NCBI RefSeq assembly: GCF_003144195.1
Contig: NW_020290043.1
Coordinates: 80,942-144,941, forward strand
Length of the DNA stretch: 64,000 nucleotides
Source: Ceraceosorus guamensis
Lineage: Eukaryota; Basidiomycota; Exobasidiomycetes; Ceraceosorales; Ceraceosoraceae
Direction: 5' to 3'
The position numbers and the translations under genes were made by a program. Position 1 is the stretch's first letter; each line of letters begins with the position of its first letter. This document shows positions 11,601 through 20,878 of the stretch, one piece after another. The notes below the pieces were generated by a model. That model had not been told where the DNA came from, did not search any database, and saw only the letters and a program-made list of their open reading frames with translations.

Positions 11601-12440
11601 TACGAAAGTACAAAGCGCACCGTGAAGCTCGAGCGACAAGATGCTCTCAGCAAGCTGGAAGGTCAAGTCGATGCTGCGCACAAAGCGAAAGATTGGCTGC
11701 AGCGTCTGCACATCCAGAAGAGCGGCTCCTCAGCCAAGGTTCTTGGACCCGACATGAAAAGGGTCTCAAAAGGCAAGAGAAGAGCTACTGGCTGGGGTGA
11801 AGGAACGTCAGAGCTGCTCCGACCATGCGAAGTCAAAGGCCGAAATGTCAGTCCTCCGCCAGCAGAGGCGATCTCAAAGTACAAGTCGAAGGCTTTGCCC
11901 CCGCCACCTTTGTCCGGTGCCATCCAAGACCGGTGTGATCCAGGACCTAGCAAGCCTGCTTCTGCCCGTCTTGCCGCTCAGTCAAGCTCTGCGCGACTAC
12001 GTGCAGAGGAGTGGAGTGACGATCCGAGCGCTTCGAGTGGCGTAGACGATGGAGAACGCGATTGGCGCAGGTACTTAGAAGCCCTGAAACCTATCGATGC
12101 GGAGCAACATAGACTGTCCGCATCTCACGGTGGGCATTCCAGTGCCTGTGCATCAGTCTCAAGCACGCGGGAGACGGCATCTCGCACCTCTTCGAGTCGC
12201 GCAAGGACGAGACAGATGCATCGCAGGAGCGTAGGCAGACGAACATCCGCTCGACCGAAGGTCACCGGCAGAACCACATCTCCATCTGCATTCTTGAGAG
12301 GAGGCGTTACGGTGACGATGCCCAGTCTCCGTCACAACAAGATGGAGCTCTTGGAGGTGCCCTGCCGATCTGCAAAACAATCGACACGACCTGACTCTCC
12401 CACCACGCCTGGCCCGCCCTCTTCTTTCCTAATGAGCTGA
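5676..12440 (+). CDS. Giant Ser/Pro-rich low-complexity protein, unknown function
   Basis: This is an almost uninterrupted frame of 2,254 codons. I start at the ATG at 5676 (MSKVRRLTS) because the frame upstream has no ATG. Composition is dominated by Ser, Pro, Ala, Arg, Lys and Thr, with many RRxS and SPxx clusters, so the chain is probably largely disordered and heavily phosphorylatable. No catalytic domain is recognised. Two spots stand out. Near 11,560-11,710 a charged, helix-forming stretch (LSRREKVRYESTKRTVKLE onward) may be a short coiled coil. Near 8963-9072 the frame encodes hydrophobic residues (LLLWPIISP) unlike their surroundings. That is likely an intron: GTTCGT donor at 8963, AG acceptor at 9052 (90 nt, frame-preserving). 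A cortical, septin/polarity or scaffold role is possible but not shown. Confidence 0.65.
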   Translation: MSKVRRLTSTTCAADQAPTNNPIMESSSKPASPVSPRFIRIRPLVPPRRTGAPCAEHSRASSLSSQWSQSSAMSPEFSNQSPCFPSKQSSNGIARKLESKPKHRRTRRGLRSGPTRTIAEEEKDTDWYSDSADENSGGDAGNPQPLTPRASVSPGQDLPATKLADQCSMRQSSGAVVPSAAQRSQPVSKGSTASTKKRVPSSEPSHPSGESAAVEQVAARSKDTRASLAPQILLDPKLPPSRPPTRRRRAATTDAVPVFDTRPLNFRKTVDLKQDSHGDQSQTAAKKSEHRSSKEHARSHSCSSSPLLVSLLAAGPSLSSQAKDKIAVAQSVRTSALPSVEQQRTLAPSSANRGSASSSGSSRTHASERCLSPLLASLKAEHATTVALSALLQSPPSSVSSSPLDLSSDSALTPRASSQSLPLQPQQPGTRRALSEKSRRRLRESASARELRGVAIPELEQCAEEASENTQAMSPNISSEPMRQADCAAPLDVINASPIKLNGPCHTSTQECGLKITSTHAVNRDADEVTSAGIASTRSFLSYSPDNDDNVIHKRGQVYSELKKTRSDLASKLRAAQHFADREDGARESEPPKRASGSPPRLLSKQRITFAADPVGSNTFALRQKQGKYAVLPADSPFAAMTRTELSRRSKSLDLLRQVDSKGAIGDQFPVRTANWLDEFKFESSSARPSVDYTSDRKSNGSMPAAKKGIDRLRSSINVNKLGIRRPPAPSRASLDVSPKSKPGHDIDGSPSSTPSPGVPRRMSSKVGRNAKSKGAANESPKFDESTHRTKSRILEQRAEARKAIAPPAGWSRHPDEGRKKPTQGAIVNTDSSLKSQRPAITCGVDVQPPSAVRGSRAFPVMPPSASSSNPGNPLLAFSLDNSGRLSVPLTKRADSASKTAFSKGGSLYNPLMARAGSASMTALGTQRAGHTVSSSVATLPALPTRISPSSSSGQTIRFSPPAATVSSLDRSASSTSSTMFSAVSHGTFGRATQSPTTPQDRQGPSSAPVTNSSASPAARSDIAAPLREETNQPHHTKTCSASGPSSGVKHKSSKSSFNSKSGLSKKKVGGDMSPPQAFERSGSISPLVNSVDSPRFVMWMRDSICIGNGRLTSEYCPLLLWPIISPSFLSTGSAATPSPPSDPSSIARVRAAEHFGALTSPTKRIGKQAGHASLIGIQSMPLHSGTRSALSKRTDTDAPAPDTKTNAGALGPRDATRAPEGASERPHRPLVASHGREAQRLLTSSHAPQPSSKEIEAGHIGEQPSFSRHAEHAARQRQSTNAIASLAQSMSNRNSHKGRWKQDATPAESPPRMKWTKLFGGRYRAPEVQKLSRSTDDSPAAKLASDYQKHSLSDIDLTEHREATLSLDLVNGDVTEEIRQSCDQEARSPLRVSRRPSCTSLQQDADANEKRTSRESSVNSAPSNSWFRSSRTSSMFNKSVEEDAAEVTRQAKTMTISAARQRARFVSGTILRSRRAKSGREANGLSPTTSPASASVDSEEPVSKPADATTRSDAEAPDPPKVTSSDPNAHPQITEASVTTSLRERSHSHSDSLRRPPPSRSSRPPTASSDRHAGSRPTTASSNKSVGFGTSRRSSGRNVASLRIDTALWKPATSVQATQQYEGEADYVQGRPEGADRMPRRLTLRPSSRRSEAESSCRAFSLRAYSVEDDPLDSSLTFVATAPTPELAYGAMPESVSEYSPDDEFYPTHLAAQLQVQRRSKSYRPQSRSSVRSGISQRSARIAKTSQHPPATPQESSMSKTRQSRALLLRVKSKSMTIRRSFLPQPPTPTRVQLSAKRKRTGNFKPRPLLLVESKHQQTLGAATIDDSSSEDGEGQDGGQGQGWESDTENKERRESKSGKSLPNDKPTNQSISLQSQNSTCSPAEGSPRSAARGRDIASSSSQEVPAARHHLTQKTHEVAQTCSDMSRKEPVRMGVAKAYAVALILGVSPKIGRLAITHSVSGPRGLSRREKVRYESTKRTVKLERQDALSKLEGQVDAAHKAKDWLQRLHIQKSGSSAKVLGPDMKRVSKGKRRATGWGEGTSELLRPCEVKGRNVSPPPAEAISKYKSKALPPPPLSGAIQDRCDPGPSKPASARLAAQSSSARLRAEEWSDDPSASSGVDDGERDWRRYLEALKPIDAEQHRLSASHGGHSSACASVSSTRETASRTSSSRARTRQMHRRSVGRRTSARPKVTGRTTSPSAFLRGGVTVTMPSLRHNKMELLEVPCRSAKQSTRPDSPTTPGPPSSFLMS
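8963..9052 (+). other. Probable in-frame intron inside the giant gene
   Basis: The segment begins GTTCGT, ends CATCAG, is 90 nt (divisible by 3) and encodes a hydrophobic, Trp/Met-rich peptide inside a Ser/Pro-rich protein. A second acceptor at 9072 (CTCCACAG) has a better pyrimidine tract but would shift the frame. Removal would shorten the protein by 30 residues. Confidence 0.45.
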
Positions 12441-13072
12441 AGCCTGCGAACGCCGCGCACCCCGCAGTGCGGCTCTCGGTCGCGACAAAAGTGCTCAAGG
12501 TGAGATGAACGCCCTGTCTCAAAAGCCACTCATGTCCTTGATGCTTACAATCTGTGCAACAACAGTGTAGAGTACATTGTGAATCTCGCTTGACGCTGTA
12601 TATTCGGATAGAAAATGCTATGACTTGATCGTGACCTGGTTGGAGATCCCAGGCGGAGCGAGGATCCGCATCTGGTGCTTGGACTGACCAAGCTTTGGAC
12701 ATCTTTTGAATCAACCACCGCCACTTGCAACCGACCGGTCATGAGTTACGGTCGCAGGCCGTGTCTTGACGTGCCTTGATGAAGACAGGGTCAGGCTGGG
12801 TTTACAAAGTCGAATGCTGTCCTACAGCTGCGACGCTTCACTCTTTGTGACCAACTCTGTCAGACAAGGATCAACCTTGAACTAAAGCCAATTTGTGTGC
12901 AGCTTCACGATTGAGCTGAAGCGCAGCACAGGCACTCTCTGCAGGTCCCGTATAGAGACACACGTCGTCGCGATCTGCTCAAAACGCATGAGGGGCGACT
13001 CTGATTTTGCAAAGAGTTGATGACTACGTGTACAACAAATGAACGTCGCTCGCCCTGCGTAACTTGGTCAGA
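12441..13072. other. Convergent 3' intergenic region
   Basis: This region lies between the giant gene and the FEN1 stop. No coding or RNA gene is recognised. Confidence 0.5.
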
Positions 13073-14997
13073 TCATTTTTTCTTACCCTTGGCAGGAGTG
13101 GCCTTGGATTTCTTTGCGCCCTTCTTGTCCTCCTGCGAATCCTCTGCTTTACGTTTCGGTACAGCTCTGCTCGATCAAATTAAAGAAAAAGTCGCGTGGA
13201 GCAGATGAGCTTGCACGCTTTTGCGACGTTGCGGCCGGCTCGCTCATGAAAGTGCAGGGGCCCACTCACCCGAAGAAGCTTTCTAGTCGTCCTTGCTGCT
13301 TTTGGCCAATGGCCTTGGTCAACCGTTCCGCCCCTTTTCTCACTCGATCCTCACTAGCGAGCAGCAAGTGCATGGGTAAGCAAAGGTGCAGGAACGTCGT
13401 AGCGCTGCAAACTAGCACCCACCTAAAGCCTCGGTCGGTGCACAGGAACTTGACCAGACCCTCTACATCAGGCTTCTCCCAATTCAAGTCCAGCTCGGCA
13501 CCCTTGTGTACGTCTGGATGTTTGAAAATTTCCCGCGCTTCCTTGTAAGGCCAGATCTCAGGCACACCATATTTTGACTTTTTGCCATCCTTTTGCTTCT
13601 CCGCGGTCTCGTCTTCGATGTGCGACATGACTCCTTCCAGGTTCTCGTGCTCTTTGATGAGTTTCAGAGCCGTCTTGGGTCCAATGCCCTTCATTTGCTC
13701 CATGTAGTCGCAGCCGCACAAGATGCACAGGTCGATGAACTGCAGCGCCAGCAGCCGGAAGGGAGAGGCTACGTGAGCTGGACCGTGGATGCAAGAATTG
13801 CACTACTTGGCAGTTAACGTACCTGATCCATGGTCAAGCCAAGGCCTTCTCTCGCCTCTTCCAGATGCACTTCGTGGATTGGCATCTTCTTCGCTTCGGA
13901 GTAGGTCAAGTGTTTGAGCAAGATGGGCGTCCCAAAAGTCAAGGTGTCCATGTCTTCTGATCCGGCCGCAAACACCTGCGGACGGGTCCACTCGCGAGCT
14001 TAGCGGATGAACAGTCATCTTTGATGTTGCTCGAGGACGCACCTTGCCGGCTTTGACCAATTCGGCGCACTGAGCCTCAGCTTCGGAAGGTGACTGAGCA
14101 GCGTTTGGCCCAGGGCATGAGTCAACTGCATTTTCGACGCAACTTTACGTGCCCAAACAAGTCTCACAGTGATGCAAGGGATGCCCATGAGCTTCAGCAA
14201 TTCCCTGACTTCTTCGTTGTGTTGTCTCGTAGGTCTGACTTGTCTCCGTGCAAGCTGGTCTGCGCGCTCCTCCGTCGCTGTGAGCATCAAGCGATGCATA
14301 TGTCGGTGTGAGCAAGATGACAGAAGGAAGGAATGAGGCGCCATTTTGACATACCGATGTCCTTTTCCTCCTCTGCTTGGTCTGCTGCTTCGTTCCGCTT
14401 GCCAAAACGAGCTTCGAGCTGTGTGGAGAGGTACGCACGATCGGCTTTAGACCCACACGCGAGGAGGGCGCACTCGCGAGCGCCGCGTTTGTGCACTCAC
14501 AACTTTAGATTTGAGGTCTGGAGGCTTACCATCAAACACGTACATAGGTTTGATGCCTCCGTCTATCATTCGAAGCGTTCGGTAGAAGAAACCCATGAGA
14601 TGACTGTATGCGGTGTGTAGAATATAATTAGACCCCTGCACTTCTATCGCTGTGTGCGGACTGCATCGTGCGATGGCCACTGTGACACCTTACCTGGTCG
14701 TCTCTCCAGTGTCGCTCATCAATTGTTGCCCATCGCTCTGCCTCACAGCAATGAGAAACTGGTACAGGCTCATACTGGCATCAATGGCGACTTTGCGACC
14801 GAAGTAGGATTTGAAGTCACGCTCCTTGATCGCACTCGGTGCTTCGTCCGATATCAGACTGGTCAAACCTGCGGTGAGAGGAGTGAGGCATGAGTGTGGT
14901 GCAGGTCGGGAAGAGCGAAGGCTGATGGAAGGATCACAGGGCGCCGAATGGGAAGCGCCCGAGGTTGCTCTGAAGTCCACTCGCCTTTGATACCCAT
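13073..14997 (-). CDS. RAD27: Flap endonuclease 1 (FEN1/Rad27)
   Basis: Ten exons (14985-14997, 14694-14868, 14501-14603, 14355-14418, 14168-14277, 14043-14093, 13823-13975, 13423-13739, 13270-13353, 13073-13166) give 387 residues, the usual FEN1 length. The enzyme cuts 5' flaps in Okazaki-fragment maturation and long-patch base excision repair. Visible landmarks are the start MGIKGLTSLI, metal ligands in KVAIDAS (Asp34), [20 protein letters not shown] and [11 protein letters not shown], and the helix-two-turn-helix [19 protein letters not shown]. The PCNA-binding PIP box is QQGRLESFF near the C-terminus, and the tail is Lys-rich and NLS-like ([18 protein letters not shown]). The first exon is only 13 nt and intron 1 uses a GC-AG boundary. 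The gene is divergent from a CENP-K-like gene. Confidence 0.95.
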
Positions 14998-15681
14998 GCT
15001 GACGCTTGTTTGTCCTCCTTCCCACGCTAGAGCGCTTGTCCGATTGCTGTGCTTATTGATCCAGTAGAGCCGAACGACTCTTCTGTAAGACCAGAGTGCG
15101 GCCCAATAACTACCTCAGGGCTTGCCTGTGCGCTCGGCGCGGATTAATCGTATAACGCTCCGGGGTTGCTGGGTCAATCTGTGATGGGAGGAGCGGATGG
15201 TGGTGAAGCTTTTGTGCTGCTGCATGGTACACGATCATCCAGCTGTCTGCTGCACGTTATACATGTACCTGGATTCGTGTGGTAGGTGTGTGTATGCGCG
15301 CCCTCGCGACCGCGAGCTCGACTCAATCCCCCTCCACTTTCCCGCGGAGGCTCGCGCTTACCTTACGCGTCGCGTGTGCACCAATTAAGCCACCAAAGGC
15401 AAATCTTGACTCGAATTCAATTCAAGAAATTCATTTCAAGATTAAGATATGTATCGCGTGTCATAGACTTGATAGTAGGCGCATCACGTGACTCTACCTT
15501 GCTCGCGCTTCAAACAGACGAGCTGCACGTAACACGCGCCTGGAACGGCGCGCGCAGACCAACACCATCACCTGTACGAATCCACCACCCTCCTTCAGAT
15601 CCGTGGAACCACTCGAAAACTGCGTCGTGCGCTCGTAGATCGTACTCCTGAACATACAGCAAGCCTTCAAAGCGTTTGAAA
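14998..15681. other. Divergent promoter FEN1/CENP-K-like
   Basis: This 684-bp region separates two oppositely oriented cell-cycle genes. It contains one MluI cell-cycle box (ACGCGT, 15365-15370) and an E-box-like CACGTG at 15486-15491. No gene is seen inside. Confidence 0.5.
15365..15370. promoter_or_regulatory. MCB-like element (ACGCGT)
   Basis: The palindrome ACGCGT is the core site for MBF-type (Mbp1/Swi6) G1/S activators in fungi. It lies 368 bp upstream of FEN1 and 312 bp upstream of the CENP-K-like gene. Function is inferred from position and the known regulation of replication genes. Confidence 0.4.
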
Positions 15682-17234
15682 ATGCTGGACCAGCATCTAC
15701 AAGCAGCCTTTTCCTCGTCGGACAAAGGTACCGACTCGACTTTTGCCAGTCTGACCGCTCTGCTGGCAGATCCGAGTTTGTCGATCGACGTGCGCCTCGT
15801 GGAGCGTCTTCAAGTCGCTGCTCTTCAAGAAGCTGTCAGGCGGCAGGTAGCTAACCGAAATTCGAACGAGGAAGTCGGGCGTGCGGGGTCTTGGAAAGAA
15901 GAGGACGCGGAGAAGGATCCTTACACACGAGAAGTCTTGCAGGCTCTGCAGGAGGAGAAGAGTAGGAATGATGTAGAGTGGGAGAGGATACGTGAGGTGA
16001 GCGGCACTTGCATGTTACAGCGTATCTGCCAGCGCTGACGTCTACCCGCCCACGTTATCGGCGCCGGGCGGCTAGGGTCTCATTCGTCTAGGCAAGGTGG
16101 ATCCATCAGAAGTGGGCATGGACGATGAGGAGGATGTGTGGGGTGCTAGCATGGATGACTCGGCAGCTGAGAGGCGGCAAGAGAAGAGTCTCAGAGACAA
16201 AGAGGTGAGAGCAGGTGTACAAGACTTGCGCAAGCGCTGGTAGCGCGCCTTCTCGCTGATCCCGCCCAATTTCTTTCTCGCCGCTATCATGCAGCTTCAA
16301 GTCGATATGCTGGACGCCGAGATCAAAGCGCTTGAGGCGGGTGAGTCTGGCACAGCAATGAGGCAACATCAGACAAGAAGCTTAAAGGTCTAGGCACCGC
16401 CCTCTGCGCCCACAGAAATGTCTGTGCTGCCGACATCCACAACGACGCTGGCGCAGACCATAGACCTGAGGAAGGACCTGTATGCAAGCATCAATCAATT
16501 CGATGATGCCTTGATGGAGCTGCATGCAAGAGTGGAGAGAGAGAGGCAAAGCTGCGATTCGTGAGTCGAGAAGAGCGCTCTTCTGTCAAGGCGTGCTTGA
16601 CCGTCAAAGATCTCTTGTGCCGGGCTGACTGATGACAACAGTGACCGCAAGCTGCTGTCTGATCTGCAAGCCGTGTCTCAAGGGTTGGAAAGACGAATCG
16701 CCACAGAGAAGGAGAAAGCCAGTCTTCTGACCCCCGAAGAGATCTCAGAGTAAGTTTGATGGACTGAAACCAGACCAACTGGCTCCAATTGACTCATCAT
16801 CTGCGTCACGATCAGCAACCTTCGGAACAAGATATCTCGAGTTGAGGCCGACTTGTCACTCCTCCTCAATACGCTCATTTCCACTTCTAATGGACTCTTC
16901 ACTGAAGCAAATGCCCGCATGGGCGCTCAGCTGCGCGCTTTGCTGGACGTGAGTTTTCGGTCATGACTGCCACACATCGGAACACAAACTTCAGAGCTTG
17001 AATGCTCAAGCCTCAAGCGGTCTGCGTCGCTCATCCCCATTACGTTCGCCCGCGCAGACGCTGATGAACAAGGCGTGGGACACACCAGCAGATCCTTATG
17101 TGGACGTGAACAGGCGGTTTGCTCCGCCACTCGTCGCTTTCCTAGTCAGAGCCAACATCGCTTTGGAACATCCCAACGATTCAAGAAGGTTGAGGCTGGC
17201 CAACTTCCAGCTGCCTGCAGGTACTCTGTCCTAG
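15682..17234 (+). CDS. CENP-K/Sim4-like inner kinetochore protein
   Basis: Seven exons (15682-15996, 16076-16204, 16295-16340, 16416-16560, 16642-16749, 16816-16948, 16995-17234) give 371 residues. CENP-K (Sim4 in fission yeast) is a coiled-coil subunit of the CCAN, in the CENP-H/I/K/M module. Most of the chain is heptad-like: LRKDLYASINQFDDALMELH, LSDLQAVSQGLERRIATEKE and LRNKISRVEADLSLLLNTLI. The C-terminal block, PPLVAFLVRANIALEHPND then RRLRLANF, matches the family's terminal 'PPYVELLLRxGIAxRHPEDPxRIRL' signature. The N-terminal 145 residues are longer than in animal CENP-K (269 in total). All junctions are GT-AG and phases close. It converges with DML1, 158 bp apart. Another coiled-coil kinetochore subunit is the main alternative. 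Confidence 0.6.
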
Positions 17235-17392
17235 TCAGATGCGCTGCGCGTAGCCTCACCGCAAGCGCAAGCCGGCTTCTGTAACGCTCTGTTTGCGATC
17301 AAGCTCGAGCTGAGACTGTAATGGTATACATGGGTTGTGCCTATACGAAGTCGGTGGGCTCGTCCTCTGCATGCTGGCGCATACAAGGGGTC

Positions 17393-19984
17393 TTAGTCCC
17401 AGTCCAGCTCATCCTTTTCGTCAGCCCGTTCCTCATCCGTTCCGACAAGATCGTCATTCTCAAATTCTTCCTCCTCGTAAGCTCCCAAGAGCTCATACAA
17501 CCTCTCCTTGACCTCTCCCAACCCCTCTTTTCCCCCCACGCATCCCGTTTCTCTTCCGCTTCCCAGTCTGCCCGAATCCAGACCCCAGCTCTCCAGCGGC
17601 AAGTGACCCGTGAGAGCCTCTTGAACGGTGGAGAGGGAACGACGAAGATGCGTGGCTGCGCGAGGCGACGTGCGCAGAGTGGAGAGGACGCTGTGGGATG
17701 TGCGAACGTCTTGCATCTGCTTTGGTTGGGATGCAGATCTCGGCTCGGCTAAACGGCGCAGCGCAGGATAGGACCTTCGCACTTCGTTGTATGCTAATGT
17801 GCTCGTCGTTCTGATGTCAGGGGACGATTTGTTTTGTGAGCGACCATTCTTCGGATGCGGAAAGCCGGCTATACAGATCAGAGCATTTCAAGCCGACACT
17901 CACAGATGACTCCACGGTTCTTCGCACCCAACAAGCTTATTGACGGCATCCGAAAAGGTGCTCGCTTCTTCTTCCGAACAAGACGTAGCAAGACCTCGAG
18001 CAGTGGTAGCGCTAGCGAAGGCCTTATCGCTGCGCGTCTCGGTGGCAGGGTTCGACTTCTTGGCAGAGACACCAGCAAGACTTTCGATCGATCCTGAGAG
18101 GTCCACTCGAGCCTGCCTCAGCTCAGCTAGCTTGCGTGATGTCTTTTGTTCCGCTGTCAGCTGAGGAGCATTGCCTCGACCAGGGCCGTAGCCCCGAGAT
18201 GCGAGCAAAGCATCGATAGGATCGATCGCTTGCGACGAGGGGGACAAAGTCGAGGCCAAAGATGCAAGAGGCATGATTCCTTCGAGCAGAGAGATGGGCG
18301 TGTCACTTCTCCAATTCAGGCGAGAAGTGAGCGTGCTCGCAGTCTGATCTGAGCTCCGCAACCTGTACAAGCAGAAAGGAAGTCCAAATTGCGTGAGATT
18401 GCGCAACCTCGAAGAGCCCCTGACCTCACTCCTCACCGAAGTGCCACGAATGCTGAATCCCAGTACGGATGTACGCGAGCTGCGAGTGTTCTGGCATCAT
18501 TCCAGCTCGCCCTTCTCCGAAATGCTGTCTCTGCACTGTTGGCCGGACAGGGTGAGTAGATGGGAAGGAAGAGTGTACTTGAGTCTGACAAGCTCGCGAA
18601 GGACAAAGCGCTGGTCAGATTCGACACCCTCTGTGCTTGCTGCCGTACGAGCCAAGGAGCGGATGTTCGATTAGACCAAAATCCTTTCGACGCATTGCCC
18701 AGTAAACGGACCATGCACTCACAGCGCTTCGATCCTCATTCTCGAAGGCATTGCTTGTGTCATGCCAAACAGCCGAACAAAGCAGCTCGCACTTGCTGAG
18801 CTCGTCTCGAATCTCCTCCATGGCCCACTGCGATATGCCTGCAAACGAGTCGTTGAGCGTCGTGGTGGTCTGAATTGCCTGGACCCTGTCGCACGACTCC
18901 AGCCAAGGTCTCAGAATATCGTCCAGAAATGGCGTGTTCTGGAACACGGTGATGGAGCAGCGATATCCAGCACGAACTTAAGCGCAAATGGCCCAATAGC
19001 GACCCGGCCACCCAAGTCAGACTCACCCTGTCCAGATTCTTGCCCACTTCGCGTCCCAGCTCCCAACTGTCCAGAAACAGGGAGGACGCGGCTACATCAT
19101 CCGCTGCGTGATAAAGATCGCTTGGTGCAGTGACTACGCCAATCCCAGATGGAGCTGACAGGGGCACGATGGAGCGTGGATGATAATCGAACGTAGCGTA
19201 ATGAGACCAAGGCTTGGGACGCGCAACTGGCTGACCAGCTCTACGAGAATTGTGAAGTGTGGCATCCGAGTCGACGGCAAGCTTGCGCAGCTCAAGAGGA
19301 GCCGCATGGTCTTGCTCTGCATCGCGAGAATCCCACTGAGCTTCGGCTTCGTTTTCCGATTCTGCCTCACCCTCGTCGCTTACTTGCCAGTGCTCAATGG
19401 ACGTCTTCGCGTTCTGAGATTCGCTGCCTCGGTTCAAACGATGCAACTGAGCTTCGGAACCCCTGCGAGAAGCGTCACTCAGTGAATAAGGGCTGCGCAA
19501 GACGATCAAGATGTCATAGGAGCTTTCCGGTCCTTGGAAGACCTCACATAGAGTATGTCTGCGCCTCACACCTCGCTCCCTTCCAGCTGAGGGCGACTCA
19601 CCAAGCGAGCAGGCCCTGCCGCCTCATCCGCGCTTCCGCTCGTTCCTCCTCCTTCTCGCCTTCTTCATCATTTCCATCGTAATTATTTGCGTAAACTCCA
19701 TCCACTTCTTCCTCGTCGAAAGCGTCCCATCCGTAGCTGCCACCTGCCCCAGCGCTGCAGCCCCACTTGGTATCCAAGCAGACAGCTCTTGGCACGTAGG
19801 TCGCCTTGCCTCTGCTCTCCCCCTCGTACCAATCCACATCGTGCAGCAGCAGTGGGTCGTGCGTCGAGGAGGAGTCGAACGTGAAGTGCGAAGATAGCTG
19901 AGAGTAGGTCTGAACTGCCAAGTGATTAGGGAGAGGACCCAGGAACAAAGAGATGATGGCGTGCTTTGAGTGAGAATCCTCCAT
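17393..19984 (-). CDS. DML1: DML1/Misato-family tubulin-like protein
   Basis: Six exons (19602-19984, 19027-19462, 18723-18938, 18437-18639, 17904-18362, 17393-17810) give about 704 residues. Misato/Dml1 proteins resemble tubulin/FtsZ and are needed for mitochondrial DNA inheritance and mitochondrial shape. Evidence: the start HAIISLFLGPLPNHLAVQTY with LHDVDWYEG (family 'LGxxxNYVGxHFW...HDVxF'), PKPWSHYATFDYHPRSIVPL (family 'WSDYLxxxxHPRS'), and WLESCDRVQAIQ...FAGISQWAMEEIRDE (family 'EECDxLQGFQxxxDxxxGFSG'). Insertions rich in acidic and Ser residues make it longer than yeast Dml1 (about 475). The exon 1/2 junction has an alternative in-frame acceptor (at an upstream CGCAG). Intron 4 (18363-18436) uses a GTGAGG donor and a TACAG acceptor; all phases close. 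Confidence 0.8.
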
Positions 19985-20878
19985 AGCGATTTCTGCGGCG
20001 CACAGGTAGAGCAGAGCGTACTTTCAAGACTTGATGGCCTGCCATGCGTGACGAGGCAATTGGGCCTGCAAACCAGTGATTCGTGATCCTCAAAGGCGGG
20101 ATTGCTGGTCGCGGGGTGTGCGGGGATATGAGAGGATCGACATGCCGACCTCCCTTTTGTCAATTCATTCACCCTTCGCGTGATTCTACACCACTCACGA
20201 CTCGATCCCTCCACTCACACAGCTGCTGCTCACGACGTGCTCGCACCAAAATTACAAAAGTGTCGAGCGCGTTTCGGCCGACTACGTCCGACCATCCTCC
20301 ATCCGAAGCGTGCGAGCCGGGCTTGGCGGCGAAAAGGTTTTGCCCGCGGAGACCGCGGATCTGCTGAGATCTTCGCAGGCAGTCAGAGCTAGCATAGTCA
20401 CAGTCGTGAGTAGTAGGCGATCGCCTGCGCGACACACAACAGCACCGTACCTTCCTCGTCTTGCGCGTGCGTGCACAATCAATCACACACACGCTCTCCC
20501 AAAATCCCATCATCTCCGGCACACCCATGCATTCGACACTCGCGACTGTTGTGACTCACTTGCACAATCACGTGAATCCTGTGCGCAAAAAGCGGCTCTT
20601 GAAGCTTGGCCGATCTCGCACGTTGTGGTGCCCTGCGTACCCTGCGAACTGCCAACACTGAACCTCGCCATAGACACATTGCGGTGTTGAGCGAGGTGAG
20701 ACGACCCTCCGCTCGAGAGCGGATACATGGACGCTGGCAGCTGATCAGACAATCGATGGCGCCTGCGCCCCTTCGACTGTATGCGCAGTGAGCTTGACGA
20801 ATACATTCCAATCTTGTCTCGAACCTGGCCTCTGCTCCGGCCTTCCATGCGTCTGGCGTCTCGAGTGGCAGGTGCAGA
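19985..20878. other. Divergent promoter DML1/TEN1
   Basis: This 894-bp region lies between two oppositely transcribed genes. It contains one copy of the recurrent decamer ACTCACGACT (20193-20202). No gene could be supported. Confidence 0.45.

Noticed and set aside
18408-18436. Apparent 17- or 29-nt ultra-short intron in DML1
   Set aside because: A canonical 74-nt intron (18363-18436) ending in a pyrimidine-rich TACAG acceptor keeps the frame and the conserved reading, so no ultra-short intron is needed.
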